DNA from: Actinoplanes sp. M2I2
Lineage (GTDB): Bacteria > Actinomycetota > Actinomycetes > Mycobacteriales > Micromonosporaceae
Length of the DNA: 64,000 bases
Direction of reading: 5' to 3'
Assembly (NCBI RefSeq): GCF_023544445.1
Contig: NZ_JALPVJ010000033.1
Location: 19,199-83,198 of the forward strand
Shown in pieces: positions 45,827 to 53,578 of the stretch. The position numbers were made by a program, and so were the translations under genes. The notes beneath the pieces were generated by a model. The model was not told the DNA's origin. It was given only the letters and a program-made list of their open reading frames with translations, and searched no databases. How positions within the stretch are numbered: the stretch's first letter is position 1; every line of letters starts with the position of its first letter.

Positions 45827-45897
45827 ACCTTACGCTCGGAGTTTCCCAACGTAAAGCACATCGTTCTACCCAAGGTAAAGTCCGCCCGTACGTACGG
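45827..45897 (+). promoter_or_regulatory. Operator-like repeats before the HTH gene pair
   Basis: Direct repeats CCCAACGTAAAG and CCCAAGGTAAAG are 24 bases apart (near 45845 and 45869). An inverted partial copy ACCTTACG lies at 45827-45834. A perfect 12-bp palindrome CCGTACGTACGG (45886-45897) overlaps the first GTG of the HTH gene and shares GTACGG with the attP arms. The 196-base divergent gap otherwise holds nothing I recognise. Confidence 0.5.
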
Positions 45898-46124
45898 TGA
45901 TCAACGTGGCGGGGAAGCGCAGGCTCTACACGTCCGGGGAGATCGCCGACATGCTCGGCGTCACCCGGCAACGCGCCCTGCAGCTCGCCAACGACCGCCG
46001 CCAAGACTTCCCGGAGCCGTTCGACACCCTGCCCGGCAACGTCCAGGTGTGGCTGATCGAGGACGTCGACGCCTGGATGGCCGAGCACCGGCCCCCGCTC
46101 GACGAGGCCGACGAGGGCGAGTGA
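45897..46124 (+). CDS. Small HTH DNA-binding protein (AlpA/excisionase-like)
   Basis: 75 residues from GTG 45897, or 72 from GTG 45906, which better fits the conserved start KRRLYTSGEIADMLGVTRQ. This is a winged-HTH of the MerR/AlpA type, followed by ALQLANDRRQDFPEPFDTL and a VWLIEDVDAWM segment. Such proteins act as recombination directionality factors or transcription activators. The stop overlaps the second HTH gene. Confidence 0.78.
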   Translation: MINVAGKRRLYTSGEIADMLGVTRQRALQLANDRRQDFPEPFDTLPGNVQVWLIEDVDAWMAEHRPPLDEADEGE

Positions 46125-46315
46125 CCGAGCCCGACGGGCAGATCGCCTACAACGTCCCCCACGCCGCGAAGGTCCTCGACCTCGGCGTCCGGACGGTCTG
46201 GGCGCTCGTCCACGCCGGCGACATCGAGAGCGTGAAGATCGGCTCGGCCCGCCGGATCCCCCGGACCGCGCTGGTCGCGTACATCGAGAGCCTGCGGACC
46301 GAACCCGGCCGCTGA
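46121..46315 (+). CDS. Excisionase-family HTH protein
   Basis: 64 residues from GTG 46121. The pattern NVPHAAKVLDLGVRTVWALV followed by GDIESVKIGSARRIPRTAL is the excisionase DNA-binding domain (SinI/Xis-like wHTH). Translationally coupled to the preceding HTH gene. One of the pair is the best candidate for the factor that lets the serine integrase excise the prophage, although known serine-integrase factors vary widely, so this is inference. Confidence 0.8.
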   Translation: MTEPDGQIAYNVPHAAKVLDLGVRTVWALVHAGDIESVKIGSARRIPRTALVAYIESLRTEPGR

Positions 46316-46371
46316 TTCCGCCGCGCGGTGGCGGAATACGAAGCGGCCCGCTCCTCGAGGGAACGGGCCGC
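46316..46371. terminator. Two back-to-back hairpins between convergent phage operons
   Basis: TTCCGCC/GGCGGAA (46316-46322 and 46330-46336, perfect 7 bp) begins right at the stop codon of the excisionase-like gene. GCGGCCCG/CGGGCCGC (46343-46350 and 46364-46371, perfect 8 bp) follows. Lying between convergent genes, they likely act as a bidirectional terminator, though no T-run is evident. Confidence 0.65.
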
Positions 46372-46395
46372 GATTCGGAACGCAGGTGCCGAATT

Positions 46396-46569
46396 TCAGC
46401 AGGGCACCTCGAGGCACGAGTCCTCGGGATAGGTGATCGTCGGGACCGACGGCGGCTCCCAACCGTCCAGGCGGCCGGCCACGTTCGCGCTCAACGCGAT
46501 CAGGCCGGACAGCACCACGATCATCAGCACGTCGCGGATCATCGCGAGCACGTCCCGGGCGGTCGTCAC
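46396..46569 (-). CDS. Tiny single-pass membrane protein
   Basis: 57 residues from GTG 46569, which overlaps the stop of the preceding gene. One hydrophobic segment (IRDVLMIVVLSGLIALSANV, about 10-30) and a C-terminal tail with two cysteines (DSCLEVPC). Third gene of the reverse mini-operon. The size would fit a holin-like or exclusion protein, but there is no specific evidence. Confidence 0.65.
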   Translation of the reverse strand: MTTARDVLAMIRDVLMIVVLSGLIALSANVAGRLDGWEPPSVPTITYPEDSCLEVPC

Positions 46570-46739
46570 GACACCACCGCCGTGAGCAGTTCGACGCGGG
46601 CACCCCGGGCCAGCAGGTCCTCGACGACCAGGCGCATGTGCTTCAGGCACAGCGGCACGGACGCGGCCGGGTCGATCGGGTCACCGAGGCACCGCCGGCG
46701 CTCCCCGTGGAACGAGCACTGGGGCAGCTGGTCGCTCAT
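46566..46739 (-). CDS. Tiny zinc-binding-type protein
   Basis: 57 residues, ATG at 46739 overlapping the upstream stop. Cys and His spacing (QCSFHGERRRCLGD, then PLCLKHMRLV) suggests a small treble-clef or zinc-finger fold, with a C-terminal helix. Middle gene of the reverse mini-operon beside attR. Function unknown. Confidence 0.65.
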   Translation of the reverse strand: MSDQLPQCSFHGERRRCLGDPIDPAASVPLCLKHMRLVVEDLLARGARVELLTAVVS

Positions 46740-46858
46740 CGGTAGATCGCCGTCAGGAAGCCAGCCACGAAGAAGAGGCCGCTGCTCGACATGACCATCA
46801 CGAAGAGCGTGTAGTCGAAGCGGCTCTTACGGTGCCTGGCCGGTACGTTGGTGCTCAT
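46736..46858 (-). CDS. Tiny membrane protein at the attR side
   Basis: 40 residues, ATG at 46858 with GGAG about 8 bases upstream. A basic N-terminus (PARHRKSRF) precedes one membrane span (YTLFVMVMSSSGLFFVAGFL). First gene of three overlapping reverse genes. In the excised circular phage it would be divergent from int with attP between them. Confidence 0.65.
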   Translation of the reverse strand: MSTNVPARHRKSRFDYTLFVMVMSSSGLFFVAGFLTAIYR

Positions 46859-46899
46859 GATCGCAGCTCCTCTGCGGTCGGGGCCCGGCGGTGCGCGAC

Positions 46900-46965
46900 A
46901 CCGTACGGGCCTCACTTATCCGCCTAGCGAACAGTCACGGGCGCCAACGTGGCGATCGTCCTGGG
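46900..46965. other. attR (prophage right junction / comEC)
   Basis: Core CGGGCGC at 46938-46944. The phage side carries CCGCCTAGCGAACA (46920-46933) and GTACGGG (46903-46909). The host side resumes comEC codons for ANVAIVLG. Phage arms of attL and attR are inverted repeats of each other (13 of 14 bases). Confidence 0.9.
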
Positions 46966-48514
46966 AGTGGTGCTCTTCGCCGTGCGGCGGACCCGGGCCG
47001 GGCCGGTCGTCACCGCGCTGGTCTGTGCCGTGGCGCTGGCCGGGTTCGTGATTTTGGCCCGGCCGTCGCCGAGCGTCGTGCGGGCCGCCGCGATGGGGGC
47101 GATCGGTCTGATCGGGCTCGCTTCGGGGCGGCGGCGGGCGGCCCTGCCGGCGCTGGCCGCCGGCGTGGCCGTGCTGATCGTGACCGACCCGGAGCTGGCG
47201 TCGGATGCCGGTTTCGCGCTGTCCGTGCTGGCCACCTCCGGACTGTTGCTGCTCGCCCCGGTCTGGCGGGACGGGTTGCGCCGGCGGGGGTGCCCGGCGG
47301 GGCTGGCCGAAGCCCTCGCCGTGCCCGCGGCGGCGCAGGTCGCGTGCGGTCCGGTGGTGGCCGGGCTGTCCGGGACCATCAGCCTCGTGGCCGTCCCGGC
47401 GAATCTGCTCGCCGTGCCGGCGATCGCTCCGGCCACGCTGTTCGGTGTCACCGCGGCGGTCGTCTCGCCGGTCTGGCCGGCGGGCGCCGAGTTCTTCGCC
47501 TGGCTCGGGCACTGGCCGGCGCAGTGGCTGGTGCTGATCGCGACCTACGGTGCCCTCGTGCCCGCCGGTGCGCTGCCGTGGCCGGGCGGGCTCACCGGCG
47601 CCCTGCTGCTCGCGGTGATCACTGTCGGGCTGCTGATCGCCACCCGCCGGCCGTTGATCCGGAAGCTGGTCACGGTGGTCGCGCTCGGCGGTGTGCTCGG
47701 GGCTCTGCCCGTACGGCTGCTGGCCCCGGGCTGGCCGCCGCCGGGCTGGGTGGTGGTCGCCTGCGCGGTGGGCCAGGGCGATGCGATCGTGCTGCCGGCC
47801 GGGGCGGGCAGCGCCGTGGTGGTCGACGCCGGCCCCGAGCCCACGCTGGTGGATCACTGCCTGCGGCGGCTCGGGGTGCGCCGGATCGCGCTCTTCGTGG
47901 TGAGCCACTTCCACGCCGATCACATCGGTGGGGTCACGGGGGTGTTCCGGGGCCGGGACGTCCACGGGGTGGTGGGACCCGACTGGGCCGAGCCGCCCGC
48001 CGGCCGGGCCATGGTCGCGGCGGCCGCCGGCCGGGTGCCGCTGCACGCGGTCGGCGCCGGATGGGCGTACGCGGTCGGTGGTCTGCGGTTGCGGGTGCTC
48101 GGGCCGGTGGAGCCGTTGCGCGGCACCAACTCCGATCCGAACAACAACTCCCTGGTGCTGCGGGTCGAGGTGGACGGCCGGACGGTCCTGCTGCCCGGTG
48201 ACGCCGAGACCGAGGAGCAGGAGGACATGCTCGACCACCTGGGCGGCGAGGCTGTGCGGGCCGACGTGCTGAAGGTGTCGCATCACGGATCGAGCTACCA
48301 GTCGCCGCGGTTCATCGACGAGATCCGGCCGGCTGTGGCGCTGGTGTCGGTCGGGCTGGGCAACGACTACGGCCATCCGAACCCGTCGCTGATGGCGCGC
48401 CTGGCCCGGGGCGGCGCGCGGGTTCTCCGTACGGATCAGGCCGGGGACCTCGCCGCGGTGGCCACCGGCCGGGGCCTGGCCGTGGTCGCCCGTGGTGACC
48501 CGCCGGCGCCCTGA
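46945..48514 (+). pseudogene. comEC: comEC, 3' part, separated by prophage
   Basis: 523 codons continuing the comEC frame: the competence channel domain with many membrane segments (about 46960-47740), then a metallo-beta-lactamase-like domain with VACAVGQGDAIVLP, SHFHADHIGG and KVSHHGSSYQSP, the metal-binding histidines of ComEC nuclease-like domains. It lacks its own ribosome site; GTG 46949 is merely the first possible start. Joined to 26341-27422 it forms an 883-residue protein. No stop or frameshift has accumulated, which implies recent insertion or continuing precise excision. Confidence 0.93.
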
Positions 48515-48529
48515 GGCGACAATGCCGGG

Positions 48530-49114
48530 ATGGACCGAGAGACGATCACGACGGGGGACCTCCGCCTGCGCCCGTTCGAGGAAGCCGACATCGCGTGGGT
48601 GCACCGGGTCTCGCTCGATCCGATGGTGCAGAAGTACCTGCAGCTTCCGATCCCCTACCAGCGGAGCGACGCCGAGCACTTCGTCCGCGAGATGTGCGTC
48701 GCGGCGTGGGACTCGGGTACGCGGGCCGAGTTCGTCGTCGAGTCCGCTGTGGCGGCCGGCGGCTCGGCCTCCGCCGATGCGATCTCGGCGGACGGGCGGT
48801 TGCGCCTCGGCCGGGTGGGACTCGGGCTGGACCGGGTCGGCGGCGGCGAGCTCGGGTACTGGATGGACCCGGCCGCCCGGGGACGCGGTGTCGCCACCGC
48901 GGCGGTGCGGGCGCTGTGCGGGTGGGCGTTCGGGTCGCTCGGGCTGGGGCTCGTCGAGTGGCGGGCCGAGGTGGGCAACGGGGCATCGCGACGGGTGGCG
49001 GAGAAGGTCGGCTTCACGGTCGAGGCCGTCCTGCGTCAGCGCCTCGTGCATCGCGGCGTGCGGGTGGACGTCTGGGTCGGCTCGATGCTGCCGTCGGAGC
49101 TGCCGGCGGGCTGA
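48530..49114 (+). CDS. GNAT-family acetyltransferase (RimJ/RimL-like)
   Basis: 194 residues. N-terminal TGDLRLRPFEEADIAWVHRV and the CoA-binding loop WMDPAARGRGVATAAVRALC, then VEWRAEVGNGASRRVAEKVGF, are typical of RimJ/RimL-type acetyltransferases acting on protein N-termini or small amines. It follows comEC by 15 bases, so it normally belongs to the comEA-comEC transcript and may be affected by the prophage. Confidence 0.88.
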   Translation: MDRETITTGDLRLRPFEEADIAWVHRVSLDPMVQKYLQLPIPYQRSDAEHFVREMCVAAWDSGTRAEFVVESAVAAGGSASADAISADGRLRLGRVGLGLDRVGGGELGYWMDPAARGRGVATAAVRALCGWAFGSLGLGLVEWRAEVGNGASRRVAEKVGFTVEAVLRQRLVHRGVRVDVWVGSMLPSELPAG

Positions 49115-49406
49115 TCGGCCCCGATGATCGACGCCCGGCCGGACGGTCTCGGTCGCCGGATCACCCGGCACGCCGACACGCCCGAGTTAGTCCGTTCAGG
49201 CAGGACTCATGCCGAACGATGGGGGTTGATGAGCGATCGGGGAGGGTTGACCGTCCCGGAAGACATTCAGCCTGATCGAGCACCGGGCTGACGTGCGGCG
49301 ACATGGCCCGACACCGATATGTCGGCTTTCGCGTTCCGTGATCCACGAGTCTGCGCTAAGGAGTGAGGCTCACGGAAACGTCAGTCCTTCGTGCGACGAT
49401 ATTGGC
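49115..49406. other. Intergenic region upstream of holA
   Basis: 292 bases without a gene I can support. A weak promoter-like TTGACC (49257-49262), 18 bases, CCTGAT is present. This gap probably gives holA a promoter independent of the interrupted comEC transcript. Confidence 0.4.
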
Positions 49407-50381
49407 GTGAACACCCCGCCCCCCGCCCCGTTGCTGCTCGTCCAAGGCGACGAGGAGCTCCTGTCCGCCCGCGCGGTCACCGCCGCCGTCGATGCGGCCC
49501 GGGCTGCGGAGCCGGGTGCGGACGTCCGGGAGTACGAGGCGGGCGCGCTGGCCGCCGGCGAGGTCGCCGAGATGCTGAGCCCGTCGCTGTTCGGCGGTCG
49601 GCGCGTCCTGGTGATCCGCAGTGGGCAGGACGCGCGTAAGGACCTCACCGCCGCGCTGCTGGCCTACGCCAAGAACCCCGATCCCGACGTCTCGCTCATC
49701 GTCACCCACCCGGGCGGGGCCAAGGGCAAGGCGCTGGCCGACGGGCTGCGCTCGGCCGGCGCCACCGTCGTGCCGGCGGCCAAGCTCAAGGGCGACCGCG
49801 AGCGGATAGCCTTCGTGCGCGACGAGTTCCGGCGCAACGGCGGCAGGTGTGACGAGGCGGCCGCGTCCGCGCTGCTGGCGTCCGTGGGCAACGACCTGCG
49901 GGAGATCTCGGCGGCCTGTTCGCAGCTGATCGCCGACACCGACGGCAAGATCACCGAGGCGGTCGTCGCCCGTTACTACAAGGGGCGGGCCGAGGTCAGC
50001 GGCTTCACGGTGGCCGACGCGGCGATGATCGGCGACGTGCCGGGGGCGCTCGAGGCCCTGCGGTGGGCGCTGCACGTCGGCGTCGACCCGGTGCCGATCG
50101 CCGACGCGATCGCCGACGGGGTGCGCACGGTGGCGAGGGTCGCGTCGGCCGGGCGCGGTAACCCGTACCAGATGGCCAGCTCGCTCGGCATGCCCGCCTG
50201 GAAGATCCAGCGCGCGCAGGAGCGCAGCCGTGGGTGGACGCCCGAGGGGCTGGTCGACGCCATGCGGGCGGCCGCCCAGTGCAACGCCGCGGTCAAGGGG
50301 GGCGCGGAGGATCGCGGCTTCGCCCTCGAGCAGGCCGTCTTCGCCGTGGCCGCGGCCCGTCGCTCGGGCGGCGCGCGATGA
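49407..50381 (+). CDS. holA: DNA polymerase III subunit delta
   Basis: 324 residues from GTG 49407. Clamp-loader features: N-terminal PLLLVQGDEELLSARAVTA, middle FVRDEFRRNGGRCDEAAASALL and DLREISAACSQLIADTDGKI, C-terminal collar domain (GNPYQMASSLGMPAWKIQRAQ). Delta opens the beta clamp during loading and is essential. Position after comEC matches Mycobacterium and other actinobacteria. Its frame is open upstream to 49293, but family homology starts at 49407. Confidence 0.94.
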   Translation: MNTPPPAPLLLVQGDEELLSARAVTAAVDAARAAEPGADVREYEAGALAAGEVAEMLSPSLFGGRRVLVIRSGQDARKDLTAALLAYAKNPDPDVSLIVTHPGGAKGKALADGLRSAGATVVPAAKLKGDRERIAFVRDEFRRNGGRCDEAAASALLASVGNDLREISAACSQLIADTDGKITEAVVARYYKGRAEVSGFTVADAAMIGDVPGALEALRWALHVGVDPVPIADAIADGVRTVARVASAGRGNPYQMASSLGMPAWKIQRAQERSRGWTPEGLVDAMRAAAQCNAAVKGGAEDRGFALEQAVFAVAAARRSGGAR

Positions 50382-50905
50382 GCCGGCCGCACGACCCGGC
50401 GATCGGGCACCGGCCGCTCTATGCCCGCATGCTGCGGCTGAGGACTCTGACGCCCAGCGGGTTCGTGTGTTTCGTCTTCCTCGAGGGCGCGATCGCGCTC
50501 GGCATCCTGCTCGCGCTGGCCGAGCTGGTGAGCTGGTGGGGCGTGCTGGTGCTGCCGGCCACCGTCGCCATCATGGTCAAGCTCAACGACGTGATCGCCG
50601 GCTCGCTGACCCCGCCGGCTCCCCTGGGGCCGTCACCGAGCGCTGGTCTCGGCGCGGCGGCCCGTTCGGCCGGCGCCGATGCCTTGGCCGAGCACGCGGC
50701 CTCGCTGCGCCCGGCCGGAATGGCCGCCAGCGCGGTGCTCGCCACACGTGACGGCCGGCCCGCGGGCCGGGTGGGCGAGGAGTCGACCGCCCGGCTGCCC
50801 GGCGTGGTCGACGGCGGCCGGGGCCCCATCAAGCGTCCGTGGGCCGAGCGGGCCGAGGCCCAGCAGCAGTGGCTCCGTCAGTCGGCCACCCGCCGTTACG
50901 AGTAG
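50378..50905 (+). CDS. Small two-span membrane protein, unknown
   Basis: 175 residues, ATG overlapping the holA stop. Two adjacent hydrophobic segments (about 28-50 and 52-70, FVCFVFLEGAIALGILLALA and WWGVLVLPATVAIMVKL), then a long cytoplasmic-type tail ending in a basic segment (RAEAQQQWLRQSATRRYE). The C-terminal part looks conserved. Coupled to holA; no function is known to me. Confidence 0.75.
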   Translation: MSRPHDPAIGHRPLYARMLRLRTLTPSGFVCFVFLEGAIALGILLALAELVSWWGVLVLPATVAIMVKLNDVIAGSLTPPAPLGPSPSAGLGAAARSAGADALAEHAASLRPAGMAASAVLATRDGRPAGRVGEESTARLPGVVDGGRGPIKRPWAERAEAQQQWLRQSATRRYE

Positions 50906-51004
50906 GCGCCGTCCAGGCGGTGACCGGCCCGGGGCCGTCATCGTCGTTCGTCGGGGCGAGGGCCGGACTGGTGGGTCGTCATTGGCGGTCGGCCGGGTGG
51001 GCTG

Positions 51005-51247
51005 TCACTGTCGTTCGTCGAGCCGGTGGGCGGCCGAGGTCAGCGTGAGGCCGTAGACGGCCTTGAGCTGCTCGATCTTGGCCAGAGTCGTGGGCGTGAA
51101 CGGTGCCTTGCCCTCGAAGGCGTGCAGGCTGATGCCCTCCAGCAGCTCGCCCAGCGACAGATCGAGATACTCGGCCAGACCCTTGAGCACCTTGAGTGTG
51201 GTGCGTTCGAGCCGTACCCCGGTCTGGGTCCTCTCGATGTTTACCAT
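51005..51247 (-). CDS. Small ribbon-helix-helix-like regulator
   Basis: 80 residues from ATG 51247. The segment GVRLERTTLKVLKGLAEYLD fits a beta strand plus helix pair as in RHH repressors, followed by an extra helical region (PTTLAKIEQLKAVYGLTL). The start codon lies inside a near-perfect palindrome, consistent with autoregulation. Located downstream of rpsT on the same strand, with a separate promoter. Family assignment is tentative. Confidence 0.65.
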   Translation of the reverse strand: MVNIERTQTGVRLERTTLKVLKGLAEYLDLSLGELLEGISLHAFEGKAPFTPTTLAKIEQLKAVYGLTLTSAAHRLDERQ

Positions 51248-51260
51248 GGTACCAAGGTAA
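51241..51260. promoter_or_regulatory. Palindromic operator overlapping a start codon
   Basis: TTACC-AT-GGTACC-AA-GGTAA: 5-bp arms symmetric around GGTACC. The ATG of the 51247 gene is within it, so a bound protein would block initiation or early transcription. Confidence 0.6.
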
Positions 51261-51350
51261 CACCATGGACAGAAAGACGCCGGGCACCACGGTGGACACG
51301 AGGTCCAGCGGTGCCCGGCAGCAGCCTTCAGAGGCGCGACCCGCCGAGAA

Positions 51351-51617
51351 TCAGGCGGACAGTGCGCCGACACGCTTGGCGATGGCCGACTTGCGGTTCG
51401 CCGCCTGGTTCTTGTGGATGACGCCCTTGCTCACGGCCTTGTCCAGCTGACGAGAGGCGTCACGCAGCAGCGTCGTCGCGGTCTGCGTGTCGCCGGCCTC
51501 GCTCGCCTCATTGAGCTTGCGGATCACGGTCTTCAGCGACGACTTGACCGACTTGTTGCGCAGCCGGGCCTTCTCGTTCTGCCGGTTGCGCTTGATCTGG
51601 GACTTGATGTTCGCCAC
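51351..51617 (-). CDS. rpsT: 30S ribosomal protein S20
   Basis: 88 residues beginning MANIKSQIKRNRQNEKARLR, the invariant S20 N-terminus, and ending with a typical KNQAANRKSAIAKRVGAL segment. It binds 16S rRNA early in 30S assembly. Convergent to holA as in Mycobacterium. The region 51618-51796 upstream contains only promoter-length sequence. Confidence 0.97.
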   Translation of the reverse strand: MANIKSQIKRNRQNEKARLRNKSVKSSLKTVIRKLNEASEAGDTQTATTLLRDASRQLDKAVSKGVIHKNQAANRKSAIAKRVGALSA

Positions 51618-51796
51618 GCGACAGCCTTGTCCTGACTAGGTGTTCGGAAACGGTCTCAGCGGGATGGTCGCCCCTGTCGACTGAACCAGCGGACATGTCG
51701 AACCAGCAACATGCTCCGCTGAAACAGCGAACAGTGGCGCTTCACCACACGCGATGAACCAGACTACCAGCCGCCCGGCGAGCCGCCAAAACGCCC

Positions 51797-52765
51797 TCAC
51801 CAGCCCCGGCGATCGGCCAGCCAGGCCATCGCCTGCGCGCCGCTGAAGCGCTGATGCTGGCGGCTGTGCGGCGACGCGCTGCTCGGCCCGCCGTCCGCGC
51901 GCACCAGCCAGTATCCGGCCAGCGCGGCCAGGGCCCCGTCGACGCCCTCGGCCGGGGCGTCCCAGCCGGCCAGGTACGCGTCCGCGTCGAGCCCGCTGGC
52001 GAACGCGGTGACCAGCAGCGACACGGTGTCGAACCAGGGTGCGCCCAGGCACGGCCAGGTCCAGTCGCAGAGCTGGGCCCGGCCCGGCCGGTCGATCAGG
52101 ACGTTGTCCACCCGCAGGTCGCCGTGCATCAGACCGTCGCCGGTGACCAGGGCGGGCAGCTCCCGTTCGAGCCGCACCAGGTGGGCCAGCCGGGTCGGCG
52201 CGACCGTGTCGTGCGCGGTGCGCGGCATCGGCTCTCGGCCGTCGGCGATGGCCGACCACCAGGACATCTCGTCGCGCAGGATGTCGGAGAGCCGGGGCAC
52301 GCCGGCCTCGAGCAGGTCGCCGCTCGGCGTGGCCAGGGCCTCCGCGGCGGTCGACCAGGCGTTCAGCGCCGCGTCCAGTTCCGGCGCCGACCACGGCAGC
52401 GCCGGCACGTGGCCGTCGACGGGCTCGAGGCACAGCACGAAATAGTCGGAGTCGATCATCGTCCAGAGCGGCCGGGGAGCCGCCACCTCGGCGGGCAGCC
52501 GCGACGTGATGAACGCCTCGCGGGCATACCAGTCGGCCGTGGGATCACCCAGCGGCGCGGCCTTGACGAAGCCGGTCACCCCGGCCGACGTCGTCACGAG
52601 CGCGGCGAACGCTCTGGTGAAGCCGCCGCCCGCGCTGAGCGCGGTGACGACCGGCCCGCCGAGGCGGGCCGCGATGGCTTGGCGCAGGCTGTCCGGCAGG
52701 TCGAGCCAGCCCGGACGGACGGCGGTGGAGCCGTAGGGCACATCGGGGAGCGAAATCGTTCGCAC
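51797..52765 (-). CDS. Aminoglycoside-phosphotransferase-fold kinase-like protein
   Basis: 322 residues from GTG 52765. Catalytic loop LMHGDLRVDNVLID and metal-binding LCDWTWP are the APH/choline-kinase signatures. The N-lobe contains GGFTRAFAALV. Substrate is unknown; such solitary APH-fold proteins are abundant in actinobacteria and do not by themselves imply antibiotic resistance. Divergent from the 52820 gene with 54 bases between starts. Confidence 0.85.
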   Translation of the reverse strand: MRTISLPDVPYGSTAVRPGWLDLPDSLRQAIAARLGGPVVTALSAGGGFTRAFAALVTTSAGVTGFVKAAPLGDPTADWYAREAFITSRLPAEVAAPRPLWTMIDSDYFVLCLEPVDGHVPALPWSAPELDAALNAWSTAAEALATPSGDLLEAGVPRLSDILRDEMSWWSAIADGREPMPRTAHDTVAPTRLAHLVRLERELPALVTGDGLMHGDLRVDNVLIDRPGRAQLCDWTWPCLGAPWFDTVSLLVTAFASGLDADAYLAGWDAPAEGVDGALAALAGYWLVRADGGPSSASPHSRQHQRFSGAQAMAWLADRRGW

Positions 52766-52819
52766 GACCCCATCCTGCCCGGCCGCGTTCTGTCGTACCC
52801 CACTGGCAGGATCCTCCCC

Positions 52820-53353
52820 ATGAGAACCGACGACTTCTGGGCCGTCATCAGCCGCGCGACCGCCGATCGACCGGCCTCGCCCGCCGATGTGGCCGAACGC
52901 GCCGCGGCTGACCTGGCCAAGCGCGATCCGGCAGAGATCGTGGCGTGGGGTCGCCATCTCGACAAGGTCCTGGTCGCCTCCGGCACGCAAGACCTGTGGG
53001 CCGCGGCCTATCTGATCAACGGCGGCTGCTCCGAGGAGGGCTTCGACAGCTTCCGCGGCTGGCTGATCGCGCACGGGCGTGACGCGGTGGCCCGGTCGGT
53101 CAAGTCGCCCGACTCGCTGGCCGAGGTGGCCGTCGTGCAGCAGGCCGCCGACACCGGCGCCGTGTTCGAGGCCGAAGAGGTGCTGTCCATCGCGGCGACT
53201 GCCTATGCACAGGCCACCGGCGAGGAAATGCCGGCGGAGGAGCGACCGGTGAACCGGCCCGAGGCGGCCGACCTGTGGGATTTCGACAACGAGGAGGAGA
53301 TGCAGCGGCGCCTGCCCAAGTTGTCCGCGCTGTTCCTGGCCCCGCCCGACTGA
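52820..53353 (+). CDS. DUF4240 domain protein
   Basis: 177 residues. N-terminal DDFWAVISRATADRP and FRGWLIAHGRDAVARSV are typical of DUF4240, a soluble domain of unknown role. The last codons (LAPPD stop) form the first unit of a seven-copy 20-bp tandem array that continues past the stop, so each later unit carries a copy of the gene's own end. Confidence 0.85.
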   Translation: MRTDDFWAVISRATADRPASPADVAERAAADLAKRDPAEIVAWGRHLDKVLVASGTQDLWAAAYLINGGCSEEGFDSFRGWLIAHGRDAVARSVKSPDSLAEVAVVQQAADTGAVFEAEEVLSIAATAYAQATGEEMPAEERPVNRPEAADLWDFDNEEEMQRRLPKLSALFLAPPD

Positions 53354-53472
53354 CCCTGGCCCCGCCCGACTGACCCTGGCCCCGCCCGACTGACCCTGGC
53401 CCGCCCGACTGACCCTGGCCCCGCCCGACTGACCCTGGCCCGCCCGACCGACCCTGGTCTCGCCCGACTGAC
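53335..53472. repeat. Tandem array of about seven 19-20-bp units derived from a gene end
   Basis: Unit CCTGGCCCCGCCCGACTGAC. Exact 20-bp copies at 53335, 53355, 53375 and 53414; 19- or 20-bp variants at 53395, 53434 and 53453. The first copy includes the DUF4240 stop codon (TGA 53351-53353). It suggests replication slippage at the 3' end. Confidence 0.9.
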
Positions 53473-53578
53473 TCGCCGGCCAGGCGGTGCCCGGCGGCCC
53501 GCCGGTGAGTCAGCGTCTCGGCCAGCACGTGGGATTCGGGGTCGAAGCGCGAGTCTCTCTTCGATGACACTGAGGCGC

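Noticed and set aside
45782..46315. A single 177-residue plus-strand protein covering both HTH genes
   Set aside because: The first part is out of frame with the first HTH gene and Arg-rich shadow. Two overlapping GTG-started HTH genes explain the region better.
51797..52765. Aminoglycoside resistance gene
   Set aside because: Only the general APH/choline-kinase fold motifs are visible. Such proteins are common housekeeping or unknown kinases, and nothing links it to resistance.
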